A stretch of 41,308 nt of DNA from Haloterrigena salina JCM 13891 (GCF_000337495.1 NZ_AOIS01000047.1:66951-108258), one strand, 5' to 3'. Positions 24,572 through 32,838 are shown, counted from the stretch's first letter. Notes: generated by a model not told the origin, from the letters alone. Translations and numbers: made by a program.

Positions 24572-24784
24572 GTGACCGAGCGAATGACTGGCCAACACCC
24601 CTGTCCCCTCTGTACGGAGACGTACGCCGATCGAACGAGCCTTCGGGTTCACCTCGAGGTCGAACACCGGAAGTCGGAGATCGTCGCCGAGTTCGTCGAC
24701 CAGTGCGACGCCGGCGCCGGGAGCCGGGTCGACGGCGATCCGGCGGTCGTCGGAGAGGACCGACAGGCGCCGTCGGCCGACTGA
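24572..24784 (+). CDS. C2H2 zinc-finger mini-protein
   Basis: A 70-residue protein with one classical C2H2 finger: CPLCTETYADRTSLRVHLEVEH, followed by an acidic tail. Single-finger proteins of this kind are numerous in haloarchaea and some act in gene control. The GTG at 24572 suits a leaderless transcript, since TATA-like ACTATTAC lies about 30 bp upstream; the ATG at 24584 (MTGQHPCPLC) is the alternative. It is convergent with bioD. Confidence 0.75.
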   Translation: MTERMTGQHPCPLCTETYADRTSLRVHLEVEHRKSEIVAEFVDQCDAGAGSRVDGDPAVVGEDRQAPSAD

Positions 24785-24830
24785 GGGTCTCGTTCTGTTC
24801 TACCCGCGTTAGCTGCCTCCAGCCGAAGCG

Positions 24831-25514
24831 TCAGCCGTCCACGGTCGGAAGTCCCTCGAGGAACGACGTAGAGAGCGCGTCACTGACACCGGCGGCCAGC
24901 GTCGCCGGCGACTCGCCGTCGAGCGGCGGCACCGTCTCGACACCGTGGCCGGTAATGCGCTCGAGTTCGGCGGGATTCGTCCGCTCGGCGACCGTCGCAC
25001 CGGCGTACTCGTTGCAGACGATCCCCGCGATGTCGACGCCGCGGCGCTCTAAGGCCTCGATCGAGAGCGCAGTGTGGTTCAGCGTGCCCAGCCCCGACCG
25101 GGTGACGACGACGGCCGTCGCCTCGAGGTCGGCGACGAGATCGATCACCTCGCGGTCGCCGGCCAGCGGGACGCGGAGGCCGCCAATCCCCTCGACGATC
25201 GGCGCGGGCGTCTCGGCGACGGCGTCCTCACAGGCCGTTCGAATTTCGTCGTAGGAGAGTTCCGCATCGGCCACCTCGGCCGCGACTCGCGGCGCCAGCG
25301 CGGGCCCGAGATAGCGGGGACAGGTCGCCGCCTCCGAGTCCCCACAGGCGTCGGCGACGAACGCAGCGTCGTCGTCCGGCGGAGACCCCGTCTGGGCGGG
25401 TTTGATCGCTCGGGCGTCGACGCCCCGCTCGCGAAACCAGCGGGTGATCCCCGCGGTGACGACGGTCTTTCCGATTCCGGTTCCGGTGCCGACGACTGCG
25501 ATGGGGTCGGTCAT
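24831..25514 (-). CDS. bioD: Dethiobiotin synthetase
   Basis: A 227-residue enzyme that closes the ureido ring of dethiobiotin from 7,8-diaminononanoate, CO2 and ATP. The P-loop is GTGTGIGKT (residues 9-17), the substrate lysine is in AIKPAQTG, and the VEGIGGLRVPL loop is characteristic. It is the last gene of the biotin operon, overlapping bioF by the ATGA of its start. Length is typical. Confidence 0.95.
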   Translation of the reverse strand: MTDPIAVVGTGTGIGKTVVTAGITRWFRERGVDARAIKPAQTGSPPDDDAAFVADACGDSEAATCPRYLGPALAPRVAAEVADAELSYDEIRTACEDAVAETPAPIVEGIGGLRVPLAGDREVIDLVADLEATAVVVTRSGLGTLNHTALSIEALERRGVDIAGIVCNEYAGATVAERTNPAELERITGHGVETVPPLDGESPATLAAGVSDALSTSFLEGLPTVDG

Positions 25515-26743
25515 AGGAGTCCGAGTTCGTCCCCGGTCGCCCGAAACGCCTCGAGGCAGGCGACGATGTCGTCGCGATCGTGGGTCGCCATCGGAGCGAC
25601 ACGGATGCGGCTGGTCCCCTCGGGGACGGTGGGGGGCCTGATCGCGGGCGCGACGACGTCTCGTTCTCGCACGCCCTCCGCGAGCGCGAGCGCGTCGGTT
25701 CGGTCGCCGACGATGACGGGGAGGATCTGCGAGTCGCCCAGCACCTCCAGACCCATCGACTCGAGGCCGTCTCGGAGGTGCGCGACGTTCTCCCAGAGGC
25801 GCTCGCGGACGTCGCTATGGCGAGCGATGTGTAGCGCCTCGCTGGCGGCGGCGGCGGCCGGCGGCGCGAGGCCGGTCGAGAAGACAAACGAGCGGGCGTC
25901 GTTGACGAGACACTCGATCAGATCCTCGCTGCCCGCGACGTAGCCGCCCTGACTCGCCAGCGCCTTCGAGAGCGTCCCCAGCTGGATGTGGACGCGATCC
26001 GCGAGGCCCTCCGCCTGGACGACCCCGCCGCCGTTGGCGTAGAGTCCGGTCGCGTGGGCCTCGTCGACCATCACCCACGCGCCGTGGGCCTCGGCGGCGT
26101 CGCAGATCGCTTCGAGGGGCGCGACGGTGCCGTCCATGCTGAACACGGAGTCGGTGACGAGCAGCCAGGACTCCTCGCTCGCGTCGTCGCGGTCGGCCCG
26201 CTCCTCGAGTTTCGATCGCAGGTCCGCGGCGTCGCAGTGGTCGTAGACGACCGTCTCGGCGTCCGCGAGCCGACAGCCGTCGATGATGCTCGCGTGGTTG
26301 TACTCGTCGGAGAAGATCACGTCCGGCTCGAGGGCCGTGATCGTCCCGACGTTGGCGGCGTACCCCGAGGAGAAGGCGAGCGCGCGCTCGGCGCCTTTCG
26401 TCTCGGCGAGCTGGCGCTCGAGGTCCCGGTGGACCATCGTATCGCCGGTCACCAGTCGACTCGCGCCGGCGCCCGTACCGACGGTCGCGGCGGCCTGTCG
26501 GGCGGCGTTCTCGACGCGCTGATCGTCGGTCAGCCCCAGGTAGTTGTTCGAGGCGAAGACCAGCGCCTCGGTCGAGTCGAGAACCGGGAGCTCGCTCCCC
26601 GACGGCGGAGCGAAATAGCCCCGCTCGGCGACCCGGTCGACGGGCGACAGCGTGCGTTTCAGATCGGCGTCCTCGAGGTCGTCGAGTCGGCTCTCGAGGT
26701 CGAACCCGCGATCTTCCATTCGGCTAAAGGGTGACAGTGCCAT
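25511..26743 (-). CDS. bioF: 8-amino-7-oxononanoate synthase
   Basis: A 410-residue PLP enzyme joining L-alanine with pimeloyl thioester. Typical parts are FASNNYLGL, GTGAGASRLVTGD, the cofactor Asp in VMVDEAHATG, and the PLP lysine in TLSKALASQGGY. The start at ATG 26743 (MALSPF) is used; ATG 26719 (MEDRGFDLE) gives a protein more like other haloarchaeal BioF and is a real alternative. It lies 83 bp after the bioU stop and overlaps bioD. No gene for making pimeloyl thioester (bioC, bioH, bioW or bioI) is in the window. Confidence 0.95.
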   Translation of the reverse strand: MALSPFSRMEDRGFDLESRLDDLEDADLKRTLSPVDRVAERGYFAPPSGSELPVLDSTEALVFASNNYLGLTDDQRVENAARQAAATVGTGAGASRLVTGDTMVHRDLERQLAETKGAERALAFSSGYAANVGTITALEPDVIFSDEYNHASIIDGCRLADAETVVYDHCDAADLRSKLEERADRDDASEESWLLVTDSVFSMDGTVAPLEAICDAAEAHGAWVMVDEAHATGLYANGGGVVQAEGLADRVHIQLGTLSKALASQGGYVAGSEDLIECLVNDARSFVFSTGLAPPAAAAASEALHIARHSDVRERLWENVAHLRDGLESMGLEVLGDSQILPVIVGDRTDALALAEGVRERDVVAPAIRPPTVPEGTSRIRVAPMATHDRDDIVACLEAFRATGDELGLL

Positions 26744-26808
26744 GGTATGACTCTCACGGTTCCGTTCAGCGCGATCGTTCCCGCGCGTTCGTGCCCGAGA
26801 CAGCGGAT

Positions 26809-26821
26809 ATACCGGCGGTAT
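26809..26821. repeat. 13-bp palindrome between bioU and bioF
   Basis: ATACCGGCGGTAT has perfect 6-bp arms and lies just after the bioU stop. On the minus strand a TATA-like GGTATATCC is next to it. It could be an internal regulatory or processing site. Confidence 0.25.
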
Positions 26822-26826
26822 CGGGT

Positions 26827-27888
26827 TCAGAACCCGGGCATCAGTTCGGCAGGGCCGAAGACGCCGTACTCGCCCGCACGGTTTCGGCGAACGCCGGCCT
26901 TCAGGTAGCCCAGCGCCGGCCCGTTGACGTTGGCCTCCATGCTGGTCTCGTCGCCGAGCTGGAACGTGTTCGTCGCCGTCTCGCCGTCGAACGTCTGGCC
27001 AGTTACTCGGACGGTCGTGGTCGTCGGCTTCTCGTCGCTGCGCACGTCGAGAATTCCGCCCACAGTGACGTCCTCGGCGTCGCAGACGCCCGCGCGCTCG
27101 AGCAGGACGTCGTCGGCGTGTTCCATGTCCTCGAACTCGATGACGCCGTCGTGCTCGTCGATGATCGACTCGATCTCCGCGTCGGAGAGGTCGCGGGCGG
27201 TCTCGATGTCGTACTCGGGGAGGTGGGCGACGTCCTCGCGGACGGTGCCGCGGTTGTCCTCGTAGCCCGACTTGAGGCCGACGCCCCACCAGATGTCGAC
27301 GTCCGTGACCTCGACGAACGACTGGGCCGCGAGCGCGGCGGCGCCCGTCAACAGGCCGGGCGTCGCGCCGGCGCCGCAGATGAAGGTGATGCCGGCGTCC
27401 TCGAACTCGTCGCCGCGCTCGTCGAGCATGTCGATCACGCGCGAACGCTTGAGGACGTCGATCAGCACGCCCGCGTAGCCGCCCTCGAGGAAGCGGTCGG
27501 CGACCCGCGGGATGAAGTCGTGCTCGTAGTTCGGCAGCGCGAGCAGGACGGCGTCGATCCCGTCGCCGTGGTCGATGACGTCCTGGATGGGATCGTCGCT
27601 GGCCCGAGCCTGTTCGGAAGCGACGACGCCCCTGTCCTCGCCGTGTTGTTTGACGCCGCCCTCGCTGTCGACGGCGGCAGCGCTCCCGCCGTCGGAAGCG
27701 ACTTCATTATCAATATTGCCCTCCGTTGCCGCCAGCAGTTCGTCGACGTCCAGCCCGTCGAAGTCGATCGCGGTGCCGTGGCGATCGCAGGCCGCGACCG
27801 GCGTCAGACTGTCCTTGTGCTGGCTGACCTCGAGCGCTCGTCGGCCGATACCTCCCGTGCCAAGTACTGCAAACGTGACTTCGTCCAT
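26827..27888 (-). CDS. bioU: BioU-like diaminopelargonate-forming oxidoreductase (saccharopine-dehydrogenase-like)
   Basis: A 353-residue NAD(P)-binding protein with the Rossmann motif VLGTGGIG (residues 8-15). It resembles saccharopine dehydrogenase-like proteins and sits exactly between bioB and bioF, while no BioA aminotransferase is present. BioU replaces BioA in cyanobacteria by donating a lysine nitrogen from its own chain, and haloarchaeal relatives have been reported, so bioU is the best call (context plus family knowledge). Residues 57-99 are an acidic Ser/Ala/Gly-rich insertion. The ATG at 27888 (MDEVTFAVLG) is used; a TTG 18 bp upstream is unlikely. Which residue donates nitrogen needs an alignment. 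Confidence 0.75.
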   Translation of the reverse strand: MDEVTFAVLGTGGIGRRALEVSQHKDSLTPVAACDRHGTAIDFDGLDVDELLAATEGNIDNEVASDGGSAAAVDSEGGVKQHGEDRGVVASEQARASDDPIQDVIDHGDGIDAVLLALPNYEHDFIPRVADRFLEGGYAGVLIDVLKRSRVIDMLDERGDEFEDAGITFICGAGATPGLLTGAAALAAQSFVEVTDVDIWWGVGLKSGYEDNRGTVREDVAHLPEYDIETARDLSDAEIESIIDEHDGVIEFEDMEHADDVLLERAGVCDAEDVTVGGILDVRSDEKPTTTTVRVTGQTFDGETATNTFQLGDETSMEANVNGPALGYLKAGVRRNRAGEYGVFGPAELMPGF

Positions 27889-27909
27889 AGTTGTCTGAAT
27901 TCGCAATCG

Positions 27910-29022
27910 TCAGTCGTCGCTCGGTTCAGTGCCCGCGTTCGTGCCCGCTGCCGTCTCGGTCGACGACTCCGCCGCGTCACTGTGGCGCGCTTTGACCGCC
28001 TCGGGATCGAACTCGTTGGCCTCCATGTTGGGCTCGAGTCCGGCCCGCTCGACGATTGCGAGGTCGTCGCCGGGCGACTGTCCCTCCGTGGTCAGGTAAT
28101 CGCCCGTCAGCAGGCCGTCGGCGCCGGCCTCGAGGGGCAGGTGTTGCTCCTCGGGCGAGAGGTTCGCCTCGCGCCCGCCGGTCAGGCGCACCCGTGACTC
28201 GGGATGGAGCAGTTTGTAGACCGCGACCGTCTTCACGATCTCCTCTGTCGTGATGTCGGCGCCCTGCTCGTACAGCGGCGTCCCCTCGACCGGGTTCAAC
28301 ACGTTCACCGGTAGCGAGGAGATCCCGATGTCCTGGAGCGCGATCGCGGCCTCGACACGGTCGGTGGGCGTCTCGCCCATCCCGAGGATGACGCCGGCAC
28401 AGAGGTCCATCCCCGCTTCTTTCGCCACCTCGAGGGTCGCCACCCGGTCCTCGAAGCTGTGGGTGTCGACGATCTCGGGGAAGTACCGCGGCGAGGTCTC
28501 GATGTTGTGATTGTAGTGGTTGATCCCCTCCTCGGCGAGGATCGCGGCCTCCTCTTCGGTCAGAATTCCGAGGGAGGCGTCGACCTCGAGATCGCACTCG
28601 TCGCGAACGAGCCGGATGGACTCGATGACTTCGTCCCACTCCTCGGGACGACGCTCCTTCGAGACGCCCTTCTCGGCGACGACGATGCCGAAGCGCTGTG
28701 CGCCGTCGGCCTCGGCTCGCTTGGCCGCCTCGAGGATCTTCTCGGGGCCGAGGAAGCCGTAGGTGTCGATGCCAGTGTCGAAGTGGACCGACTGGGCGCA
28801 GAAGCCGCAGTCCTCGGCGCAGTTGCCGGCCTTCGCGTTGACGATCGAGCAGGCGTCGACCGTGCCGTCGCCGAAGCGGTCGCGCACGACGGCGCCGGCC
28901 TCGGCGAGCGGTTCGACCGGTTGCGCCATCAGCGCCAGCCCGTCGGTGCGATCGAGCCGCTCGCCGGCCAGAACCCGCTCGAGCGCGTCGTCGACCGTCC
29001 GGTTGTTCGTCTCGTAAACCAC
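27910..29022 (-). CDS. bioB: Biotin synthase
   Basis: A 370-residue radical SAM enzyme inserting sulphur into dethiobiotin. The cluster motif is CAEDCGFC (Cys68, Cys72, Cys75); other marks are FGIVVAEKGVS, NHYNHNIETS and VNVLNPVEGTP. The last 30 residues are a Thr/Ala/Glu-rich tail beyond the catalytic barrel. The start is the GTG at 29022: a TATA element (CGTTATATTTTCG, 29041-29053) is centred 26 bp upstream, so the transcript is leaderless. A BirA-type operator overlaps the start. It is the first gene of bioB-bioU-bioF-bioD. Confidence 0.95.
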   Translation of the reverse strand: MVYETNNRTVDDALERVLAGERLDRTDGLALMAQPVEPLAEAGAVVRDRFGDGTVDACSIVNAKAGNCAEDCGFCAQSVHFDTGIDTYGFLGPEKILEAAKRAEADGAQRFGIVVAEKGVSKERRPEEWDEVIESIRLVRDECDLEVDASLGILTEEEAAILAEEGINHYNHNIETSPRYFPEIVDTHSFEDRVATLEVAKEAGMDLCAGVILGMGETPTDRVEAAIALQDIGISSLPVNVLNPVEGTPLYEQGADITTEEIVKTVAVYKLLHPESRVRLTGGREANLSPEEQHLPLEAGADGLLTGDYLTTEGQSPGDDLAIVERAGLEPNMEANEFDPEAVKARHSDAAESSTETAAGTNAGTEPSDD

Positions 29023-29041
29023 ACTCCTAGAGGTGGTTAAC
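29014..29041. promoter_or_regulatory. BirA-type biotin operator at the bioB start
   Basis: GTAAACC (29014-29020), 14 bases, GGTTAAC (29035-29041). The arms and spacing match the known BirA consensus GTAAACC-N14-16-GGTTTAC with one mismatch. The site covers the start codon and initiation point between the TATA element and bioB, so a bound BirA would block transcription when biotin is sufficient. Confidence 0.75.
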
Positions 29042-29219
29042 GAAAATATAACGTTTTTGGATGTTCGCTTCGAGAGAAAACGGACGGAGCGAGCGTCTGA
29101 AAGCGTCGGTTGCGTCCCATAGAGCGCCGTATGAACGGTTTTCGTTTCGAGATTCGGGGGCTCGAGCGCTGACAACGCGCGGTCCGTTCACGTCGGTTCC
29201 CTAACCGTTTAATATCACT

Positions 29220-29231
29220 GTGTGGTCACAC
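29220..29231. promoter_or_regulatory. Operator-like inverted repeat before the hydrolase gene
   Basis: GTGTGGTCACAC has perfect 5-bp arms. It lies between the TATA element TTTAATATC (29208-29216) and the ATG at 29237, a repressor-type position. Confidence 0.45.
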
Positions 29232-29236
29232 GGCTC

Positions 29237-30136
29237 ATGGTAGTACGCATCTCGGAGGAACGGTTCGCCGACGTGCCCGATTTCGACTACGAGCCGAAGT
29301 ACGTCGACGTCGGCGAGTTGCGAATGGCGTACGTCGAAACCGGCGGAAGCGGGGGTGACGGGGGAGACGAGGAGACGTTCCTCTGTCTCCACGGCGAACC
29401 GACGTGGTCGTTTCTCTACCGGGAGATGATGTCGACCCTGGCCGAGCGCGGTCGTGTCGTTGTCCCCGATCTGATCGGCTGCGGGCGCTCCGACAGGTAC
29501 GAGGACCGCGACGCCTACTCCCTCGAGATGCACTACGACGCGCTCGAGACGTTCGTCGAGGAACTCGATCTAACGAACGTCACGCTCGTCTGTCAGGACT
29601 GGGGCGGCGTCCTCGGACTCCCGCTCGCAGTCCATCGGCCCGAGCGGTTCGCGCGTCTCGTCCCGATGAACACCGGCGTTCCGGACGGGACCCAGGAGAT
29701 GAGCGACCGGTGGCACGAGTTCGCCGAGATGGTAGCGACCGCCGACGACCTCGACATCGGCAGACTCGTCCGGAACGGCTGTTACCGGGACCTCTCTGCG
29801 GAGGTTGTCGACGCCTATCGCGCGCCGTTCCCGGACGAGCGATACATGGCTGCCGCGCGAACATTCCCCGGCCTCGTCCCAACATCGCCCGACGACCCCG
29901 GGGCGGAGCTGATGGCCGAAACGCAGGAGCGTCTCGGCGAGTGGGAGAAACCGGCGTTCGTGCTGTTCGGAAGGGAGGATCCGATCACGTCTCACGACCG
30001 CGATCCGCTCCGACACCACATCCCGACCGCGACCGAGCAGCCCGACGTCTGGATCGACGAGGCGGCACACTTCCTACAGGAGGACGCCGGCGAGGAGATC
30101 GCCGAACGCATCGTCGAGTTCGTCGATCGGACCTGA
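29237..30136 (+). CDS. Haloalkane-dehalogenase-like alpha/beta hydrolase
   Basis: A 299-residue alpha/beta hydrolase closest to group I haloalkane dehalogenases. It has the HGEPTWSFLYR oxyanion loop, nucleophile Asp in CQDWGG, the acid in FGREDPIT and the base His in EAAHFLQED; APFPDERYMAAARTFP is typical of the cap. The first halide-binding Trp follows the nucleophile. The second, a cap Trp in DhlA, appears replaced here: RNGCYRDLS stands where DhlA has a Trp. Dehalogenation is therefore plausible but unproven. The ATG at 29237 is 25 bp after the TATA element; the GTG at 29222 lies inside the inverted repeat. Confidence 0.82.
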   Translation: MVVRISEERFADVPDFDYEPKYVDVGELRMAYVETGGSGGDGGDEETFLCLHGEPTWSFLYREMMSTLAERGRVVVPDLIGCGRSDRYEDRDAYSLEMHYDALETFVEELDLTNVTLVCQDWGGVLGLPLAVHRPERFARLVPMNTGVPDGTQEMSDRWHEFAEMVATADDLDIGRLVRNGCYRDLSAEVVDAYRAPFPDERYMAAARTFPGLVPTSPDDPGAELMAETQERLGEWEKPAFVLFGREDPITSHDRDPLRHHIPTATEQPDVWIDEAAHFLQEDAGEEIAERIVEFVDRT

Positions 30137-30178
30137 CTCGAGCCGGGCGAGGTGAGCTCCGGGCGACCCCAACGACCG

Positions 30179-30790
30179 CTATCCGGGCCGCTCCTCCCGG
30201 CGAACGAAGCCGATCGTCGCCGGATCGAAGTAGTACGTCGATCGACAGTCCGCACACGAGGCCGTCAACAGCTTCCCGTGTTTGTACTGTTTCCACAGCT
30301 TCGTCTGGTCCCGTTCGATATCCAGCGTGACCGGGTGGCCGCAGTCGGGAATCGTACAGGGAAACCGGATGTACCAGTTGGGAACCGAGAGCGCCCCGAG
30401 GGGTGCGAGTTCGCTCCGGAGGCGACTGAGCAGATTGAAGATCGTAAACGACGGGTTCTCCCGATCGATCGCCACGCCGTCGACGTCGCTTACGTACCCG
30501 TCCCGCTGGCGTTCGTCCTCGTGGAGCGGGAGCACCGGAATTCCCTTGGCCCGCGCGTAGCCGATCTCCTGGTTGATCCACCGGTTGGTCGCCGCGTCGT
30601 CGGTTATCACCGCGACGACGACGTCGCTGTTCGCGAGTCGTCCCTCGAGTCGCTTCCGCGAGCGGCCGGATTCAACCTCCTCGAGGGCGATGTGGACGCC
30701 GAAGGGGAAGTTCTTGACCGTCGAGAACAGTTCCTGGACGAGATCGAAGTCGCCGGGGGCGTGCGAGACGTAGATCTGTTCTCCGGTCAT
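30179..30790 (-). CDS. TIR-domain protein with C-terminal zinc ribbon
   Basis: A 203-residue protein. Residues 4-95 read as a TIR domain: QIYVSHAPGDFDLVQELF, a DVVVAVITDDAATN strand, then WINQEIGYARAKGIPVLPL, with Glu75 at the position of the NADase catalytic Glu. Residues 139-190 hold four Cys in a ribbon pattern (CTIPDC and CADC), the second pair in a TASCADCRSTYYF context. TIR proteins hydrolyse NAD+ or make signal nucleotides in defence systems; here no effector or Argonaute gene is near. ATG 30790 is used; ATG 30826 adds 12 residues. A 147-residue unknown protein gene lies 44 bp upstream on the same strand. Confidence 0.72.
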   Translation of the reverse strand: MTGEQIYVSHAPGDFDLVQELFSTVKNFPFGVHIALEEVESGRSRKRLEGRLANSDVVVAVITDDAATNRWINQEIGYARAKGIPVLPLHEDERQRDGYVSDVDGVAIDRENPSFTIFNLLSRLRSELAPLGALSVPNWYIRFPCTIPDCGHPVTLDIERDQTKLWKQYKHGKLLTASCADCRSTYYFDPATIGFVRREERPG

Positions 30791-30834
30791 CTGTGAATCT
30801 ACAACGACTGGTGTGTGAGACAACATTAATCTAT

Positions 30835-31278
30835 CTACTCGGTACCAGTCACCTGGCGCCGCGTCTCGAGCACGCGCTGGGAGAACTCGAGGTCGTCCAA
30901 CTCGATGCCGAGCCCGTCGAACCACTCCCGTTCGACGTGCCAGCGGCCGCGGACGTCCCCGTCTGTCGTCAGCGACGTCGCCTCGAGGCGGCCCGGCGAC
31001 CACTCGCGCTCGGCGGCGATATCGAGTACTGTTCGGACGACGGTCCCCACTTCATTGCTGTCGACGGCGGGTGTCTCGGAGACGGTCTCGTACTCGAGGA
31101 CGATTCCGGCCCCGTCCGGAGCCGCAGCTGCAGTCTCGCCGTCAGTGACATCATCCGCGGCCGAGTCCAAGCCGTCGCGCTCGTCGTCCGGCAGTTGCAA
31201 CTCACAGCTCGTGATGTAGATCCCCTGTCCCATCAGGCGGTTCTCGAGCGTCACCGGGATGGGGTAGTCATCGGTCAT
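30835..31278 (-). CDS. Hypothetical protein upstream of the TIR gene
   Basis: A 147-residue acidic protein of no family I recognise. It opens MTDDYPIPVTLENRLMGQGI and has a low-complexity acidic Ala-rich stretch at about residues 38-60. A conserved-looking end, GRWHVEREWFDGLGIELDDL, follows. No catalytic motif is visible. A T-rich CTTTTCCCC about 28 bp before ATG 31278 may be the TATA region. The gene ends 44 bp before the TIR start on the same strand, so co-transcription is possible but not shown. Confidence 0.65.
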   Translation of the reverse strand: MTDDYPIPVTLENRLMGQGIYITSCELQLPDDERDGLDSAADDVTDGETAAAAPDGAGIVLEYETVSETPAVDSNEVGTVVRTVLDIAAEREWSPGRLEATSLTTDGDVRGRWHVEREWFDGLGIELDDLEFSQRVLETRRQVTGTE

Positions 31279-31373
31279 GCGATACGCTACCGTAACCGAG
31301 GGGAAAAGTCCAGTGGCGCGGCCCTGCCGCACCTCGTGATGTGATCGATTCTCCGTGATCTCTCAACTCCGAA

Positions 31374-32018
31374 TCAGAGCGGCTCGACGAGGTCCTCCAG
31401 GGCCGCCTGCGGGTCGTCGGCCTTCGCGACGCCGCTGGCCAGCAGGACGCCCTCGGCGCCGAGATCACCGGCCGCGACGACGTCGTCGCCGGTGCTGATG
31501 CCGGCACCACAGAGGACCGACACCTCGCTATCGACGTTGTCGGCCGCCTCGACGGCGTCCTCGACGATATCGGGATCTGCCTGGCTGACCGGCGTTCCGG
31601 TGCCGATCAGTTCCGGCGGCTCGACGGCGACCGCGTCCGGACCCAGCGCCGCCGCCGCGCCGATCTGTTCGGGATTGTTCGCACAGACGACCGTCTCGAG
31701 GCCCGCGCGCTCGGCGGCTTGGACAGAGCCGTCGATATCGGCCAGTTTCAGCCGCTTCTCGGAGTGGTTGATCAGCGTCCCGACCGCGCCCGCGTCGGCG
31801 ACCGATTCGGCGAGCGTGTGGCCGGTGTTGCTCCCGTGTTCGATCGGGTCGACGTGCTGGGCCCACGTCTCGACGCCCGTCTCGGCGACGCGGGCGAGGT
31901 CGGCCGCCTGCGGCGCGACCGCGAGGCGCGCGTCGGTCGATTCGTCGACGTCGCGGACGGCTTCGGCGACTGCGACGGGGTCGCAGGGATACGTCTTCAG
32001 GTTAACGAGAACGAACAT
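31374..32018 (-). CDS. tpiA: Triosephosphate isomerase
   Basis: A 214-residue archaeal-type TIM interconverting dihydroxyacetone phosphate and glyceraldehyde 3-phosphate. The catalytic Lys is in VNLKTYP, the His in INHSEKRL and the Glu in [13 protein letters not shown] phosphate loop [10 protein letters not shown] follows. The archaeal form is shorter than bacterial TIM, as expected. A TATA-like CTATTTCTTT lies about 27 bp before the ATG. Confidence 0.95.
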   Translation of the reverse strand: MFVLVNLKTYPCDPVAVAEAVRDVDESTDARLAVAPQAADLARVAETGVETWAQHVDPIEHGSNTGHTLAESVADAGAVGTLINHSEKRLKLADIDGSVQAAERAGLETVVCANNPEQIGAAAALGPDAVAVEPPELIGTGTPVSQADPDIVEDAVEAADNVDSEVSVLCGAGISTGDDVVAAGDLGAEGVLLASGVAKADDPQAALEDLVEPL

Positions 32019-32099
32019 ACGAGCACAGCCATCCGCACGAAAGAAATAGCTTGCGAGTCGCCGGCGCGAATCGGCGTCGGCGCCCGGACCGGTCGCCCG

Positions 32100-32648
32100 T
32101 CAGTCCTTTCGCTTGACGACGTCACCGAGCGTGTAACTGCCCGAGGCCGACCCGCCCGACCACTCCGAATCGTCGCCGGAGCTCCCCTCGGCGCTCAGGT
32201 CGATCTCGAGGAAGCTCTCGAGTTCCGACTGGACGCGGTCGCTGGGGAGCGTGTCCCCGCGTTCGATCTTGCGGATCAGGCTCGCCTTCTCGTTGAGTTC
32301 GTTGGCCAGGTCCGACTGGCTGAGCCCCTTCTGCTCGCGGGCGTTGCGGACGCGGTCGTCGTAGTCGGTCGCGAGTTCGTCCATGTCGTCGAACATGTCC
32401 GACCGACGCTGGGAACTCGAGCCGCCCGAACGAGACGACGAGCTCGATGCAGAGCCACCCGAACTACCCCCGGAGCTGGACGACGAACTCGATCCGGTCG
32501 AGTACTTCGTCGAGGAGCTCGAGCTGGAGGTCTGCTTGACCTCGGTACCGAAATCGGTACAGTCTGAACACACGTCGAGCTTCGCGCCCTCGACCTTGAT
32601 TGTCTTCGGAGACGACGTCTCGGCGCCACACATCTCGCACTGGACCAT
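32100..32648 (-). CDS. Multiprotein bridging factor 1 (archaeal MBF1)
   Basis: A 182-residue protein. The N-terminal zinc ribbon has CEMCG and CSDC. A linker of about 50 residues made almost only of Ser and Gly follows (about 38-80). The HTH_3 domain is at about 95-150: NAREQKGLSQSDLANELNEK and LIRKIERGDTLPS. The C-terminal tail ends YTLGDVVKRKD. MBF1 bridges TBP/TFB and regulators in eukaryotes; the archaeal role is linked to ribosome and stress. The Ser-rich linker is unusually long. TTTATGG about 29 bp before ATG 32648 is the TATA element. Confidence 0.92.
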   Translation of the reverse strand: MVQCEMCGAETSSPKTIKVEGAKLDVCSDCTDFGTEVKQTSSSSSSTKYSTGSSSSSSSGGSSGGSASSSSSRSGGSSSQRRSDMFDDMDELATDYDDRVRNAREQKGLSQSDLANELNEKASLIRKIERGDTLPSDRVQSELESFLEIDLSAEGSSGDDSEWSGGSASGSYTLGDVVKRKD

Positions 32649-32838
32649 AGGGGTACGTATATTCCGGCGAGCCATAAACCATGCGGCGCGGTCTCGATGG
32701 CTCGGATTTGCCGCTGGCGTCTCAGTATTCGGTGACGCGTCGGTCGCCACTTGCGACTCGAGAGCGACTACAAACCCGATCGAGACGGCGCGAAAACGAG
32801 ACACCGGAAAACGAAACGCGACCTCGAGAGCGCGAGAC

